Source of the DNA: an uncultured Acetobacteraceae bacterium
Lineage (GTDB): Bacteria; Pseudomonadota; Alphaproteobacteria; Acetobacterales; Acetobacteraceae
NCBI GenBank assembly: GCA_937873205.1
Contig: CALMVO010000077.1
Location: 37,112 to 101,111, forward strand
Direction of reading: 5' to 3'
DNA length: 64,000 bases
The position numbers and the translations under genes were made by a program. Of the stretch, positions 31,166 to 40,811 are shown piece after piece. A model generated the notes under the pieces. That model saw only the letters and a program-made list of their open reading frames with translations. It was not told the DNA's origin and did not search any database. Positions within the stretch are counted from its first letter, which is position 1; each line of letters opens with the position of its first letter.

Positions 31166-32296
31166 ATGATGACCCGACGAGCGGCCCTGCTAGGATCGTT
31201 AGCCATGAGCACCAGCCCGATACCTCAGGCAGCCGCCGCGCCCGCCGTCGCACAGCCCGTCGCGGCCGGTCCGGTCCGCCACGACTTCATCATCCGCGAC
31301 TTCGTCACCGAAAGTGGGACGGTGCTGCCCGAGGCGCGCCTCGTCTACGGCACGCGCGGGTCGCTCAACGCCGCCCGCGACAACGCCGTGCTGCTGCCGT
31401 CGCACTACATGGCCGACATGCACGGCTACGACTGGCTGATCGGCCCCGGCCGGGCGCTCGATCCCGACAGACTGTTCCTCATCACCAGCGAGATGTTCGG
31501 CAACGGCCGCTCGTCGTCGCCGAGCAACACGCCCGAACCCCTGCACGGCCCCCGGTTCCCGGTCACCACGATCCGCGACAACGTGGCCGCCGTGCACCGC
31601 CTGCTGACCGAGGGGCTCGGCATTTCGCACCTGCGCGCCGTCATCGGCTTCTCGATGGGCGCGCAGCAGGCGCTGCAATGGGCGGTCAGCCACCCCGCCT
31701 TCATGGACCGCATCGTCGCCACCTGCGGCACCGCCCGGACCTATGGCCATGGCATCGTCCGCCTCGACGGCCAGATCGCGGCGCTGACCGCCGACCCGGC
31801 GTTCGACGACGGCAACTACACCGCCCAGCCCGCCCGCGGCATCCGGGCCACCGCCCTGGTCTGGCTGGGCTGGCTCTACTCCCAGGAGTGGTGGCGCGAG
31901 GAGCTATGGCGCGTGGACAACCCGCCCGGCACCACCTTCCGGCAGGCCGTCGACCAGGCCACCGACCAGTTCTTCGACGGCGACGACGCCAACGACCTGA
32001 TCCTTCACATGAGGTCCTGGCAGCGACACGACGTCGGCCAGACGCCGCCCTTCGCCGGCAACCTGGAGGCGGCACTTGGCTCGATCGAGGCCCCGGTCCT
32101 CTCCATGCCGTCCACGACCGACCTGTACTTCCCCGCGGACGAGGCCCGCGACGAGTCCCGCCACATCCGCCGCTGCACCTTCACGCCGATCCCGTCCCTT
32201 TGGGGCCATCCCGCCGGCGCCGGCGCCAGCCCCGCCGACGCCAGGTTCCTCAACGACCACGTCGCCGCCTTCATGGCCGGTCGCCCCGCCCCATAG
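31166..32296 (+). CDS. Exported alpha/beta hydrolase of the homoserine acetyltransferase (MetX-like) family
   Basis: Signal peptide; DFVTESGTVLPEARLVYGTRGSLNAARDNAVLLPSHY, VIGFSMGAQQALQWAVSHPAFM. Confidence 0.85.
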   Translation: MMTRRAALLGSLAMSTSPIPQAAAAPAVAQPVAAGPVRHDFIIRDFVTESGTVLPEARLVYGTRGSLNAARDNAVLLPSHYMADMHGYDWLIGPGRALDPDRLFLITSEMFGNGRSSSPSNTPEPLHGPRFPVTTIRDNVAAVHRLLTEGLGISHLRAVIGFSMGAQQALQWAVSHPAFMDRIVATCGTARTYGHGIVRLDGQIAALTADPAFDDGNYTAQPARGIRATALVWLGWLYSQEWWREELWRVDNPPGTTFRQAVDQATDQFFDGDDANDLILHMRSWQRHDVGQTPPFAGNLEAALGSIEAPVLSMPSTTDLYFPADEARDESRHIRRCTFTPIPSLWGHPAGAGASPADARFLNDHVAAFMAGRPAP

Positions 32297-32354
32297 TGGC
32301 CCGAACGGGACGCGGACCGCTTCGCGAGCGCGACGGGGCCGCCGCCTGCGTCCC

Positions 32355-33209
32355 CTATCCGGTCTGACAAACCGCGCACCAGTACAGCATCCGCCCCGCC
32401 ATCGGCTCCGCCAGCACCGGCGTCCCGCACACCCGGCACGGCCGCCTCGCCCGGTGCGCCACGTAGCAGGCATCGTGCCCACGCGCCTTGCCCGAGGAAC
32501 GCTCCCGGTCCGCGGGCTCGGTCGTCACGATCCGTCCCGTCTCGACCCCGTCCTGCAGCAGCGCCGCGAGATCCGTCCAGAGCGCGTCCCACGTGGCCGC
32601 CGAGATCTCCCGTCCGGGCCGGTGCGGATCGACCCGCGCCCTGAACAGGATCTCCGCGCGATAGATGTTGCCGATACCGGCCACGATATCCTGCCGCATC
32701 AGCAGCAGCCCGATCGCCGACCGCGACGCCTGGACCTTGGCGAACGCCCGCCCCGGATCGGCGTCGTCCCGCAAGGGATCTTCGCCCAGCCGCCGCATCG
32801 CGACCGCCTTTTCCGCACGCGAGAGCACCATGCACGCGGTCGGGCCGCTCAGGTCGGCCGCGTTGCCCCGGGTCAGCAGCCGCAGCCGCACCAGACCCCG
32901 AGGCTCCGGCGGAAACACGCCTGGCTCATCCGCGGCGACCCGCGCCGCGCGACGCCCGAAACCCGCCAGCCCCGGCCCGGCGAACCGCCACATCCCATAC
33001 AGCCCCAGATGAACCCGCAGCCAAAGCTCTTCGGAGAACATCAGGAACATCTGCTTGCCGTGGGCTTCGGTCGCCTGCAGGACCCGACCGTCCAGCAGCG
33101 CCGCCCCCTCGGCGAACCGTCCCTGCGGACTGCTCGCCTCGACCGTCTTGCCGACGAACCGTGCCCTGAACGCGCCTGCGAGCCGGTGCACCGTATGTCC
33201 TTCAGGCAT
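32355..33209 (-). CDS. nei: Fpg/Nei family DNA glycosylase
   Basis: MPEGHTVHRLAGAFRARFVGK; zinc finger CRVCGTPVLAEPMAGRMLYWCAVCQ. Confidence 0.92.
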   Translation of the reverse strand: MPEGHTVHRLAGAFRARFVGKTVEASSPQGRFAEGAALLDGRVLQATEAHGKQMFLMFSEELWLRVHLGLYGMWRFAGPGLAGFGRRAARVAADEPGVFPPEPRGLVRLRLLTRGNAADLSGPTACMVLSRAEKAVAMRRLGEDPLRDDADPGRAFAKVQASRSAIGLLLMRQDIVAGIGNIYRAEILFRARVDPHRPGREISAATWDALWTDLAALLQDGVETGRIVTTEPADRERSSGKARGHDACYVAHRARRPCRVCGTPVLAEPMAGRMLYWCAVCQTG

Positions 33210-33355
33210 CCGCTTCCCTTCGCCGGAGCATGAACGTCCAGAAGCGGACGCTCAGGCCGCCATGGCCCGCTCGACGGCAGCCTTGGCGTGGAGCGCCGTC
33301 GTCATGATCTCCGTTCATCCGAGGATCACGAGAGCCTTCGTCCAATCGGGGGTCT

Positions 33356-33420
33356 GGGACCGTCACGCGACAGCGTGCTGCGCACGACGGCTCCAGCGGG
33401 TCCAGGGCAGGGCCCTGGCC
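33356..33420. repeat. Two-hairpin REP-like element, copy 3 (after methyltransferase stop)
   Basis: Reverse complement GGCCAGGGCCCTGCCCTGGACCCGCTGGAGCCGTCGTGCGCAGCACGCTGTCGCGTGACGGTCCC closely matches 14289-14353. Confidence 0.85.
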
Positions 33421-34056
33421 CTACCCTCCTTCGGCCGTGCGCCCGATGACGGCCCAGATCGGATCGCCGCGGCGCGGCACCGAGGCGCGCTGCTCGGTCG
33501 CGGCGAAGCCGGCGTCCCGCATCGCCAGCGCCATCAGGCGCTGCTGGCCGGCGCCATCGAGCGCCCGCCAGATCGCCACCGCCTTGGTCGGGAAGCAGCG
33601 GTTGGAGAAGGTGACCACCAGCGGTGCTCCCGGCCGCAGCACGCGGGCCAGCTCGGCGAACACCTCCACCGGCCGCTGCAGATACTGCACCGAGACGCAG
33701 ATGCAGGCGGCGTCGAAGGACCGGTCCGGCAGCGGCAGGATCGGGTCGGCGTTCAGGTCCTGCACCAGCCGGCGGTCGAGCCGCGGGTTGGCGGCGAGCT
33801 CGGCCGCGTTCATCCCCAGCCCGGTGACGCCAGCGTAGGCGACCTCCGCGGGCAGGTGGCTGACCCAGCTGCTCATCAGGTCGAGGATGGCCCCACCTGC
33901 CGGCAGCAGCCCGCGATACAGCTCGGTGACGGTGGCGACGGCGGCGTCGTCGATATGGGTGACCAGGCGCGGCTCGGCGTAGAACAGCGGGTCGGGCGAC
34001 GGGTCGGCCTTGGCGAAGGCGCTGGGGGGCAGGTCTGCGAGGGCGGGCTCGGTCAT
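33421..34056 (-). CDS. Class I SAM-dependent methyltransferase
   Basis: ILDLMSSWVSHLP, PLPDRSFDAACICVSVQYLQRPVEVFAELARVLRPGAPLVVTFSNR. Confidence 0.88.
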   Translation of the reverse strand: MTEPALADLPPSAFAKADPSPDPLFYAEPRLVTHIDDAAVATVTELYRGLLPAGGAILDLMSSWVSHLPAEVAYAGVTGLGMNAAELAANPRLDRRLVQDLNADPILPLPDRSFDAACICVSVQYLQRPVEVFAELARVLRPGAPLVVTFSNRCFPTKAVAIWRALDGAGQQRLMALAMRDAGFAATEQRASVPRRGDPIWAVIGRTAEGG

Positions 34057-34304
34057 GCGGGCGGGATACCATGCGGATCGCGGTGCCGCATCCGGGCCGG
34101 CTCGCGATCCCTCACGCGCCGCCGGCCTGCTCGACAACGTGATCTCCCGTCGACGCCGAGGGAACGCCTCCATCACCCGGGCCCGGACGCCGCGGTCGGC
34201 ACCGGCCTGGCGGCAGCGGCTCGAAGACGGCATCGCGTCCGGCGACCAGCCGCCCTCGACCCAGGGGCCACGGTCGCGGGCGAGGCAGCGCGTGGCGGCG
34301 GCGA

Positions 34305-37300
34305 TCAATACTGGAACTGGTATTTGAGCGCCACCGAGCTGCCCGGGTCGTTCTCCGGCGTGATGATGCCGGTGGTGGCGCCGCCGGTGCCGACCGTGGT
34401 CACCAGCTTGAGCCGGCGGGTGAGGTCGATCTGCACCTCCGCCTGGCTGCCGCCGCCGCTGGTCGCCTGCTTGGCGCCGACATAGACGCCGCGGGTGACA
34501 TACTTGCCGGCCTCGATGCTCGCACTGCTGCTGTCGGTGCCGGACCCGCTGCCGATCGAGAGCCGGTCCAGCCCCAGCGACTTGCGCACCGTGCCGAGCG
34601 GATCGAAGCCGCCGCCGCCGGAGCCGGTGAGCGACGCGAGGGCGGCCGCCACCTGCGCGATCTGCAGCGCACTCAGCGACTTGGTGTCCTGCCCGAACAG
34701 GATCAGCGCCAGCACCTGATCCTGCGGAAGCGGCGGCGTCGAGGACAGCGTGATCTTCGGCGCACTGGCGTAGCCGCCGACGTTCAGCATCGCCACCGTC
34801 GAGTTCACGACGCTCTGCGCGGTGAAATCGAGCGTGGGGTCGATCTTGTGGCCGACGCCGGTGCCGTTGAAGCCGACCCGGCCCTTGGTGAAGGTGAGCG
34901 AGATGCCGGCCAGGTCGAAGGTGCCGCGCCGCATGTCGAAGGCGCCGCTCACCAAGGGTGCCGCGGAGGTGCCGCCGACATGCAGCATCCCGCCCAGCTC
35001 GGCGTCGAGCCCGTGGCCGCGCACGAAGATCTGGCCGGGCGCCTCAACCGCGAGGTCGAGCCCGATCAGCAGCCCGGGCGCCGCGGCCGAGGCCGGCGCC
35101 GGCGGCTTCTGCCCGGGACGGATCACGTCGAGCCGGGCCACCGAAGGCGGCAGCCCGTTCGGCACGTTGATCTGGGCGCCGTCGATGGTGAGCGTGCCGC
35201 CGACGTCGAGCCGAGTTGCCGCCTGGCCGCGGATGGCGATATCGGCGTCGAGCACCGCGGTCAGCAGGTCGCTCGACAGCGGCCGGGCCTGGTGCATGGT
35301 GAGGTGCAGGTCGACCGGCAGGCCGGGCGCCAATGCACCGACCGTGCCGCTGGCGCCGATGGTGCCGTCGCCGGCATGGGCGGTGAAGGTCTCGATGCTG
35401 AGCGTCTGCCCGCTGGCGCGGATCAGAGCCGAGATGTCGGTCAGCCGCAGCCCCTGGGCGTAGTCCAGCACCTTCGCGTCGGCGAGCTGCACGGTGCCGT
35501 CGAGCCGCGGCGCCTTCGCGGTGCCGGACACGCCCATGGCCAGCGTGAGGATACCGTCGGCCTCGCGGCCCTGCGCGCCCAGGACGGCATTGGCCAACGA
35601 CAGGTCGATGCGGCCATCGGCGCGGAGTGCCAGCGGCCCGGTGGCCGAGGTCGGCGCGGTGCCGGCGAGCGACAGCGCCACCTTCGGCCCGGCATCCAGA
35701 TGGACGTCCACGCGCGCCGTGCTGCCGGCCAGCGTCACGTCGGCGCGCAGGCTGCCGGCGGGCAGCGAGGCGGCCGGGCCGGTGCGCAGGCGCAGCCCAC
35801 TGCCGATCAGGTGCACGCTGCCGTGCGGCTGCGCGATCGTGCCGATGAGCTTCGCGTCCGCCGAGATCAGCCCGGTGGCATCCAGGGTCGGCGCGAACGG
35901 GTGGGCCAGCGCCGGGGTGATGCCGTCGATGCGGGCGGTGAGGTCGAGGCGTGGCTTCACCTCGCCGGCGACGTCGATGCCGGCCGGTGCGGCACCGGCT
36001 GTCGCCAGGGACAGGCGCAGCCGGTCCAACGCCGTGCGGGCCCCGAATGCGATCCGCGCCGGCGACAGCAGGCGCAGCGCCTCGCCCTTGGCATCGACGG
36101 CAAGACGGGAGATCGCCACCTCCTTCTTCGGCAGGTCGAGCCGCAGCGCGGCGTCGAGGCGGGCGGGGCCGCCCGCGACGCCCTCGAGCTGCGCCTGCGC
36201 GGCGACGTCGAGCGCCGTCTGCGGGCCGTGCGCGGTCGCATGCGCGGCTCCAGTGATGGCGCCGGCGCGGAGGCCGGTGGCGTCGAGGCGGAGCGCCACC
36301 GAGGGGCCGGCCAGCGGGTCGTCGACGGTGCCGGCGAGCAGCAGGCGGGACACGCGGGCGCTGGCGATGCCGCCATCCGCGCGCACGTCGATCGCCACAC
36401 GCGGGGCCGCGCCCGCCGTCTGGCTGGTCTGCACCCGTGCCAGCACGCTGCCGGAGATCGCCTGGCCGATCACCGGGCGCAGATCGGCCAGGCGCGCCAT
36501 GTGCAGGTCGAGGCTGCCCAGCGGCACCTTGGCGCCGGCCGGCAGCGTCATGTCGGCATGGCCGCTGGCGCTTCGCCAGGACAGCGTGTCCAGCACGAGG
36601 TGCAGCGCGCCGTCGGCCAGACGCGAGGCCTCCGCCTTCAGCGTGATGGGGGCGCGGTCGAGGGTGCCGGCGAGCGAGACGGCGCCGGCCGGGGCCGACG
36701 GCAGATGCTGCGCGTCCACCACCAGGTGCAGCGGGCCGGGCGCCATGGTGGCAGTGCCGGGATCGCCGTCGGCGGTGAGGTGGGCGGAGACATCGCGCAG
36801 CGGGCCGCTGGCAGTGCCGGCGATCGTCATGACGCCGCGCAGGCTGGGCAGCGCCTGCTGCAGCGACGGCAGGCCGAGCGAGACTTGTGCCGCGAGCACG
36901 CCCGCGGTGTCGGTGCCGGACGCGGCGAGGTGCAGCGCCTGGCCGTCGAGCTGGAGCTGGCGCAGCGCGAGCGCGGAGCCGTCGCGGCTGGCCTGCAGCG
37001 TGATCTGGCCGGTCGGCCCGATCAGCCCCACCGCCTGCGGCTGCCCGCCGGTGATGGCGATCGGGCCGGACAGGCTGATCTCGGCCTTCGGCCCGTCGAG
37101 CGAGAAGCGGGCGGCGAGGTCGGCGTGGCCCGCCAGCGCGGTGCCGCCGATGGCGGCGAGCGGCGCCAGGTCGGGCAGGTGCAGGGCCAGCTGCCCGCGC
37201 TGCGGCGCCGCGGTGAGCACGTGGCCACTCACCCCCAGCAGCGGATGCGACACGGTGAGGTCGAGCGGCCGGCCGGCGGCGTGCGGGTCGAGCGTGGCGT

Positions 37301-38471
37301 CCAGCGTGAGCGGGGCGGCGGCGAGCAGGGTCGGCTGCGGACCGGGCAGGCGCAGCCCGTCCAGCACCGCGTGCAGGTGCACCGGGCCCACGGTCTGCTG
37401 GCCGTCGAAGCCGGCGGTGAGCCGGCCGATGCCGACGCCGTCCGCGGCGAGCTCATCCAGCACCAGCGTGCCCTGCCCGGCCGGCGCCTGCGGCGTGCCG
37501 AGCAGGTGAGCATCGAGCGCCACCTTGGTCCATGCGATGCCCGGCATCGGCTGCATCGCCGGCGCGTGCACGGCCAGCGTGACGTCGAAGCGGGGCCGCA
37601 GCAGGTCGATTGTGCCGTGCGCGCCCAGCGTCAGCACGCCGGTGGCGGCGGCGCCGGCGGTGCCGGACAGCGCCAGCCGCTCGGCGTCGCGCGGGCCGGC
37701 GAGATCGAGCGAGAGATGCGACGGATCCAGGATCGGCAGGTGGCCGAGCGCCGCGACGAAGCCGTCCGCCGGATCGTCGAGCCGCAGATGCAGGGCCAGC
37801 GTCGACGGCGCCACCGTCGCCGCGAGGTCGAGGCGGCCGGGACGGTCGAGGCGGGCGAGCTGCAGGCCGAGGTCGCTGTTCGGCAGCCGGCCGATCGCCA
37901 CCCCGTCCAGCAGCGGCGCCAGGTCGGCGATGCGGACATGGCCGTCGATCGTCGCGGCGACCCCGGTGCCGGCGATGGGGGCGGCGACCGCGAGCCGGTC
38001 CACCCGCAGCCGGTCGATCAGGATGCCCAGATGCAGCCCGCTCCTGGTTCCCGGTCGTGTCGGCGCCGCCGGCTTGGCGTTCGGGGCCGGCACCGGCAGG
38101 CGCATGGCATCGATCAGCCCGGCGCTGGCCAGCTCAACATGCACGGTGTCGGTGAGCAGCCGCAGCGGCGACCAATCCAGCGCCAGCCGTTCGATCGCGA
38201 GCCAGGGGCCCTTGGTATCGTTCACGGTGATGCGGCGGACGGTGAGCGCGTCCGGGAAGCGGCCGCCCAGCCCCTCGATGCCGACCAGCCCGCCGGTGAG
38301 CGAGGTGGCCTGGCGCTCGATCAGGCGGCGCCCGGCGCCGGTGTTGGCGCCGACCAGGATCACCACCAGAAGCAGCACGATCAGCGCCAGAGGCAGGCCG
38401 ATCAGCAGCCCGGCGGCCCAGGCGGCGACGCGCAATGGACGGAAGCGGGAGGAGTGCGCGTGAGCGGCCAT
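34305..38471 (-). CDS. tamB: Translocation and assembly module protein TamB
   Basis: N-terminal TM anchor, very long repetitive beta-helix-like protein, C-terminal DUF490 region with VLALILFGQDTKSLSALQIAQ; downstream of tamA. Confidence 0.92.
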   Translation of the reverse strand: MAAHAHSSRFRPLRVAAWAAGLLIGLPLALIVLLLVVILVGANTGAGRRLIERQATSLTGGLVGIEGLGGRFPDALTVRRITVNDTKGPWLAIERLALDWSPLRLLTDTVHVELASAGLIDAMRLPVPAPNAKPAAPTRPGTRSGLHLGILIDRLRVDRLAVAAPIAGTGVAATIDGHVRIADLAPLLDGVAIGRLPNSDLGLQLARLDRPGRLDLAATVAPSTLALHLRLDDPADGFVAALGHLPILDPSHLSLDLAGPRDAERLALSGTAGAAATGVLTLGAHGTIDLLRPRFDVTLAVHAPAMQPMPGIAWTKVALDAHLLGTPQAPAGQGTLVLDELAADGVGIGRLTAGFDGQQTVGPVHLHAVLDGLRLPGPQPTLLAAAPLTLDATLDPHAAGRPLDLTVSHPLLGVSGHVLTAAPQRGQLALHLPDLAPLAAIGGTALAGHADLAARFSLDGPKAEISLSGPIAITGGQPQAVGLIGPTGQITLQASRDGSALALRQLQLDGQALHLAASGTDTAGVLAAQVSLGLPSLQQALPSLRGVMTIAGTASGPLRDVSAHLTADGDPGTATMAPGPLHLVVDAQHLPSAPAGAVSLAGTLDRAPITLKAEASRLADGALHLVLDTLSWRSASGHADMTLPAGAKVPLGSLDLHMARLADLRPVIGQAISGSVLARVQTSQTAGAAPRVAIDVRADGGIASARVSRLLLAGTVDDPLAGPSVALRLDATGLRAGAITGAAHATAHGPQTALDVAAQAQLEGVAGGPARLDAALRLDLPKKEVAISRLAVDAKGEALRLLSPARIAFGARTALDRLRLSLATAGAAPAGIDVAGEVKPRLDLTARIDGITPALAHPFAPTLDATGLISADAKLIGTIAQPHGSVHLIGSGLRLRTGPAASLPAGSLRADVTLAGSTARVDVHLDAGPKVALSLAGTAPTSATGPLALRADGRIDLSLANAVLGAQGREADGILTLAMGVSGTAKAPRLDGTVQLADAKVLDYAQGLRLTDISALIRASGQTLSIETFTAHAGDGTIGASGTVGALAPGLPVDLHLTMHQARPLSSDLLTAVLDADIAIRGQAATRLDVGGTLTIDGAQINVPNGLPPSVARLDVIRPGQKPPAPASAAAPGLLIGLDLAVEAPGQIFVRGHGLDAELGGMLHVGGTSAAPLVSGAFDMRRGTFDLAGISLTFTKGRVGFNGTGVGHKIDPTLDFTAQSVVNSTVAMLNVGGYASAPKITLSSTPPLPQDQVLALILFGQDTKSLSALQIAQVAAALASLTGSGGGGFDPLGTVRKSLGLDRLSIGSGSGTDSSSASIEAGKYVTRGVYVGAKQATSGGGSQAEVQIDLTRRLKLVTTVGTGGATTGIITPENDPGSSVALKYQFQY

Positions 38472-38472
38472 C

Positions 38473-38610
38473 AGGACCCGTTCGAGAATGGGGTGTGCCG
38501 AGCGGGCGTGTCGTTCGAGAACCGGAGCGGAGCGGCCTCCATGGCCGTGAGCACCGGCAAGCGCGACGGGCGCGGATCGCCGGCACAACGCATTCTCACG
38601 CGGGTTCTCA
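38473..38610. repeat. Structured intergenic repeat family A, copy 2
   Basis: ACCCGTTCGAGAATGGGGTGTGCC at one end is near-inverse of GGCACAACGCATTCTCACGCGGGTTCT at the other; homologous to 17265-17440. Confidence 0.7.
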
Positions 38611-40662
38611 GAATGCCTCTCCCAAGCCGACATAGAGCTCAAAGCTGTCGCCATATGGCGGCTTGTTCAGCGGAACCGCGACATCGAGCCGGATCGGGCC
38701 GATCGGAGTGTAGTAGCGCGCTCCCACGCCGGCGCCGACCCGGAGCGTGCCCTGGAACGGGCCGCTGCTGGACGAGACCTGGCCGGCATCGGCGAAGGCG
38801 GCGACGCCGTAGGTCTTGCCGATGCGCTGGCGGAACTCGATGGTGCCGGCATCGAGCGCCGTGCCGCCGATTGGGTCGCCGTTCGGGAACAGCGGCCCCA
38901 CCCCCTGATACTTGTAGCCGCGCACCGTGCCGCTGCCGCCGGCATAGAGCCGCTGGTCGGGCGGCAGCTCGAAGGTGGTGGCGCCCTGCACGGTGCCGAC
39001 CGTGGCGCGCAGGGCAATGACGCTGCGGCCGGGCTTCGCCAGCCCGATCCGGGCAAGGTCGAGATAGGTGGACGCCGTCGTCTGCAGGATGGCGAAGAAG
39101 CTGTCGCCACCCTGGTTGGTGCCGCCGCCGCTGCCGTTGCCGCTGCCCAGGCTGTAGCTGGGGGTGGCGTCGAGGGCGATGCGGAACCCATGCGTCGGGT
39201 CGTCGAGCGGGTTGGCCAGGCCGGTGCTGTCGTAGTTGGCGCTGAGCGGCACGAAGGCCAGCGTGTACTCGCGCGACACCCCCTGCTGCAGGATGCGCTC
39301 CTCCTCGACGCCGACGCCGCCCGACACCGTCCACAGCCGCGACAGCTTGCGGTTCACCACCGCCCGCATTAGCAGCGCGGTCTGGTCGTAGGCCTCGAGG
39401 TCCTGCTTCAGCCCCTCGACCCGGACATCGAGGGTCTGGTCGCGGTTGTAGAAGTCGGGCTTCAGCAGGTCGGCGTAGACGTCGTAGCCGAGGCCGTTCT
39501 CGGAGGTGCCGCCGACGCCGGTGAGCAGCGCGGTGAGGTCGAGCCGCTCGCCGTTGCCGAACAGGTCGTGGTGGGTCCAGGTGACGCCGGCGCTGCCGCC
39601 GAGGTCGGTCGAATAGCCGGCCTGCAGCGAGACCGTGTGCAGCTTGGCCTCGCTGAAATCGAAGGTGAGCGGCAACTCGCCGTCCGGCGCCAGCTGCTTG
39701 GCGGCGGTGACGCCGACATCGGAGAACACGCCGGTGGAGGCCAGCTCCTGGCGCGCCGCCTCGATCCTGCTCGGCTGGTAGAGCTGGCCCTGATGCACCT
39801 CCAGCAGCCGGGCGACATAGCCCGGGTTGGCGCGGCGCAGTCCGGCCAGGGTGATCCGGCCGATATCGACCCGCGGCCCCAGCTTGGCTGCGATGACGAT
39901 GTCGAGGGTCCGGGTCGCGGGGCGCAGATAGGCCAGCGGCGGCTGCACGTCGGCGAAGGCGTGGCCCTCCTCCTGCAGCGCGGTCAGCAGCCGGGTGCCG
40001 CCGCCCAGCACGTCGGAGGCGACCGCCGGCTGGCCGGCATGCAGGTCGAGCGCCCGATCGTCGGCGGGGGACAGGCTCTCGCCCGGCGGCAGCGTGACCG
40101 TGACGGTCCCCAGGTGGAACAGCGGGCCGATGGCGACCGCGATGCGGACCCGGGCCGGCTGGCCAGCCGGCAGCCCCGCCAGGATGTCGGGGAGGTCCGG
40201 ATCCGCGGCCGGATGGCCTGCCACCGTGATGTCGATGCTGCCGCCGTAGTAGCCGAAGCTCTCGAGCGCGATCTCGAGCCGACCGCGATCGTCGCGGATG
40301 CGGCCGGCGAGCGCGAACGGCCCCACCGCATGCGTCTTCTGCAGCGAGATCAGGCTGGAGGAACCCTTCAGCGCCGCGTCGAGGGCGGCGTTGCCGGTCG
40401 GCATCAGCGTGGTGACGTAGGGTTGCGGGTCGGCCGCGGGCGCCGCCCCGGACAGCGCCGCTAGCGAGCCGAGCAGGAGCGCCAGGAGCAGGGGCCGGGC
40501 GGCGGCGACGGGTCGCAGGGCGGGAGCGCCATGGGCACGTGCAGTCAGGGCGGCGTCCTCGTTCTCGCGATCCGGATCTCGGGGCCCGGCCCGTCCGGGC
40601 GGGCCGGAACAGGTCGGCGCTGCTGTAGCACCCCGCCAGATTGTCGTCCCGCCCCGAATCAC
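38608..40662 (-). CDS. tamA: BamA/TamA-family outer membrane protein (TamA); start uncertain
   Basis: POTRA-like region then LQAGYSTDLGGSAGVTWTHHDLFGNGERLDL, LYAGGSGTVRGYKYQGVGP, C-terminal VGLGEAF. Confidence 0.92.
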   Translation of the reverse strand: MIRGGTTIWRGATAAPTCSGPPGRAGPRDPDRENEDAALTARAHGAPALRPVAAARPLLLALLLGSLAALSGAAPAADPQPYVTTLMPTGNAALDAALKGSSSLISLQKTHAVGPFALAGRIRDDRGRLEIALESFGYYGGSIDITVAGHPAADPDLPDILAGLPAGQPARVRIAVAIGPLFHLGTVTVTLPPGESLSPADDRALDLHAGQPAVASDVLGGGTRLLTALQEEGHAFADVQPPLAYLRPATRTLDIVIAAKLGPRVDIGRITLAGLRRANPGYVARLLEVHQGQLYQPSRIEAARQELASTGVFSDVGVTAAKQLAPDGELPLTFDFSEAKLHTVSLQAGYSTDLGGSAGVTWTHHDLFGNGERLDLTALLTGVGGTSENGLGYDVYADLLKPDFYNRDQTLDVRVEGLKQDLEAYDQTALLMRAVVNRKLSRLWTVSGGVGVEEERILQQGVSREYTLAFVPLSANYDSTGLANPLDDPTHGFRIALDATPSYSLGSGNGSGGGTNQGGDSFFAILQTTASTYLDLARIGLAKPGRSVIALRATVGTVQGATTFELPPDQRLYAGGSGTVRGYKYQGVGPLFPNGDPIGGTALDAGTIEFRQRIGKTYGVAAFADAGQVSSSSGPFQGTLRVGAGVGARYYTPIGPIRLDVAVPLNKPPYGDSFELYVGLGEAF

Positions 40663-40811
40663 GCTATGCGGAACCGATGCAGGCCGTCCCCCGCAGCCTC
40701 GGCCGACGCGACGCCGCCCCGCCGCCGACGCGGCCGGGTCTCTCCCCGTTTCCTCGCCCGGCCTGTCCGCAAGCATCGCCGGACACGGTCCAGACCGACG
40801 ACCTGATCGAG

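Noticed and set aside
34848-39020. 1390-aa plus-strand ORF antisense to tamB/tamA
   Set aside because: Mirror ORF produced by high GC; composition is Arg/Gly/Gln-rich with no family signal, whereas the minus strand encodes clear TamB/TamA.
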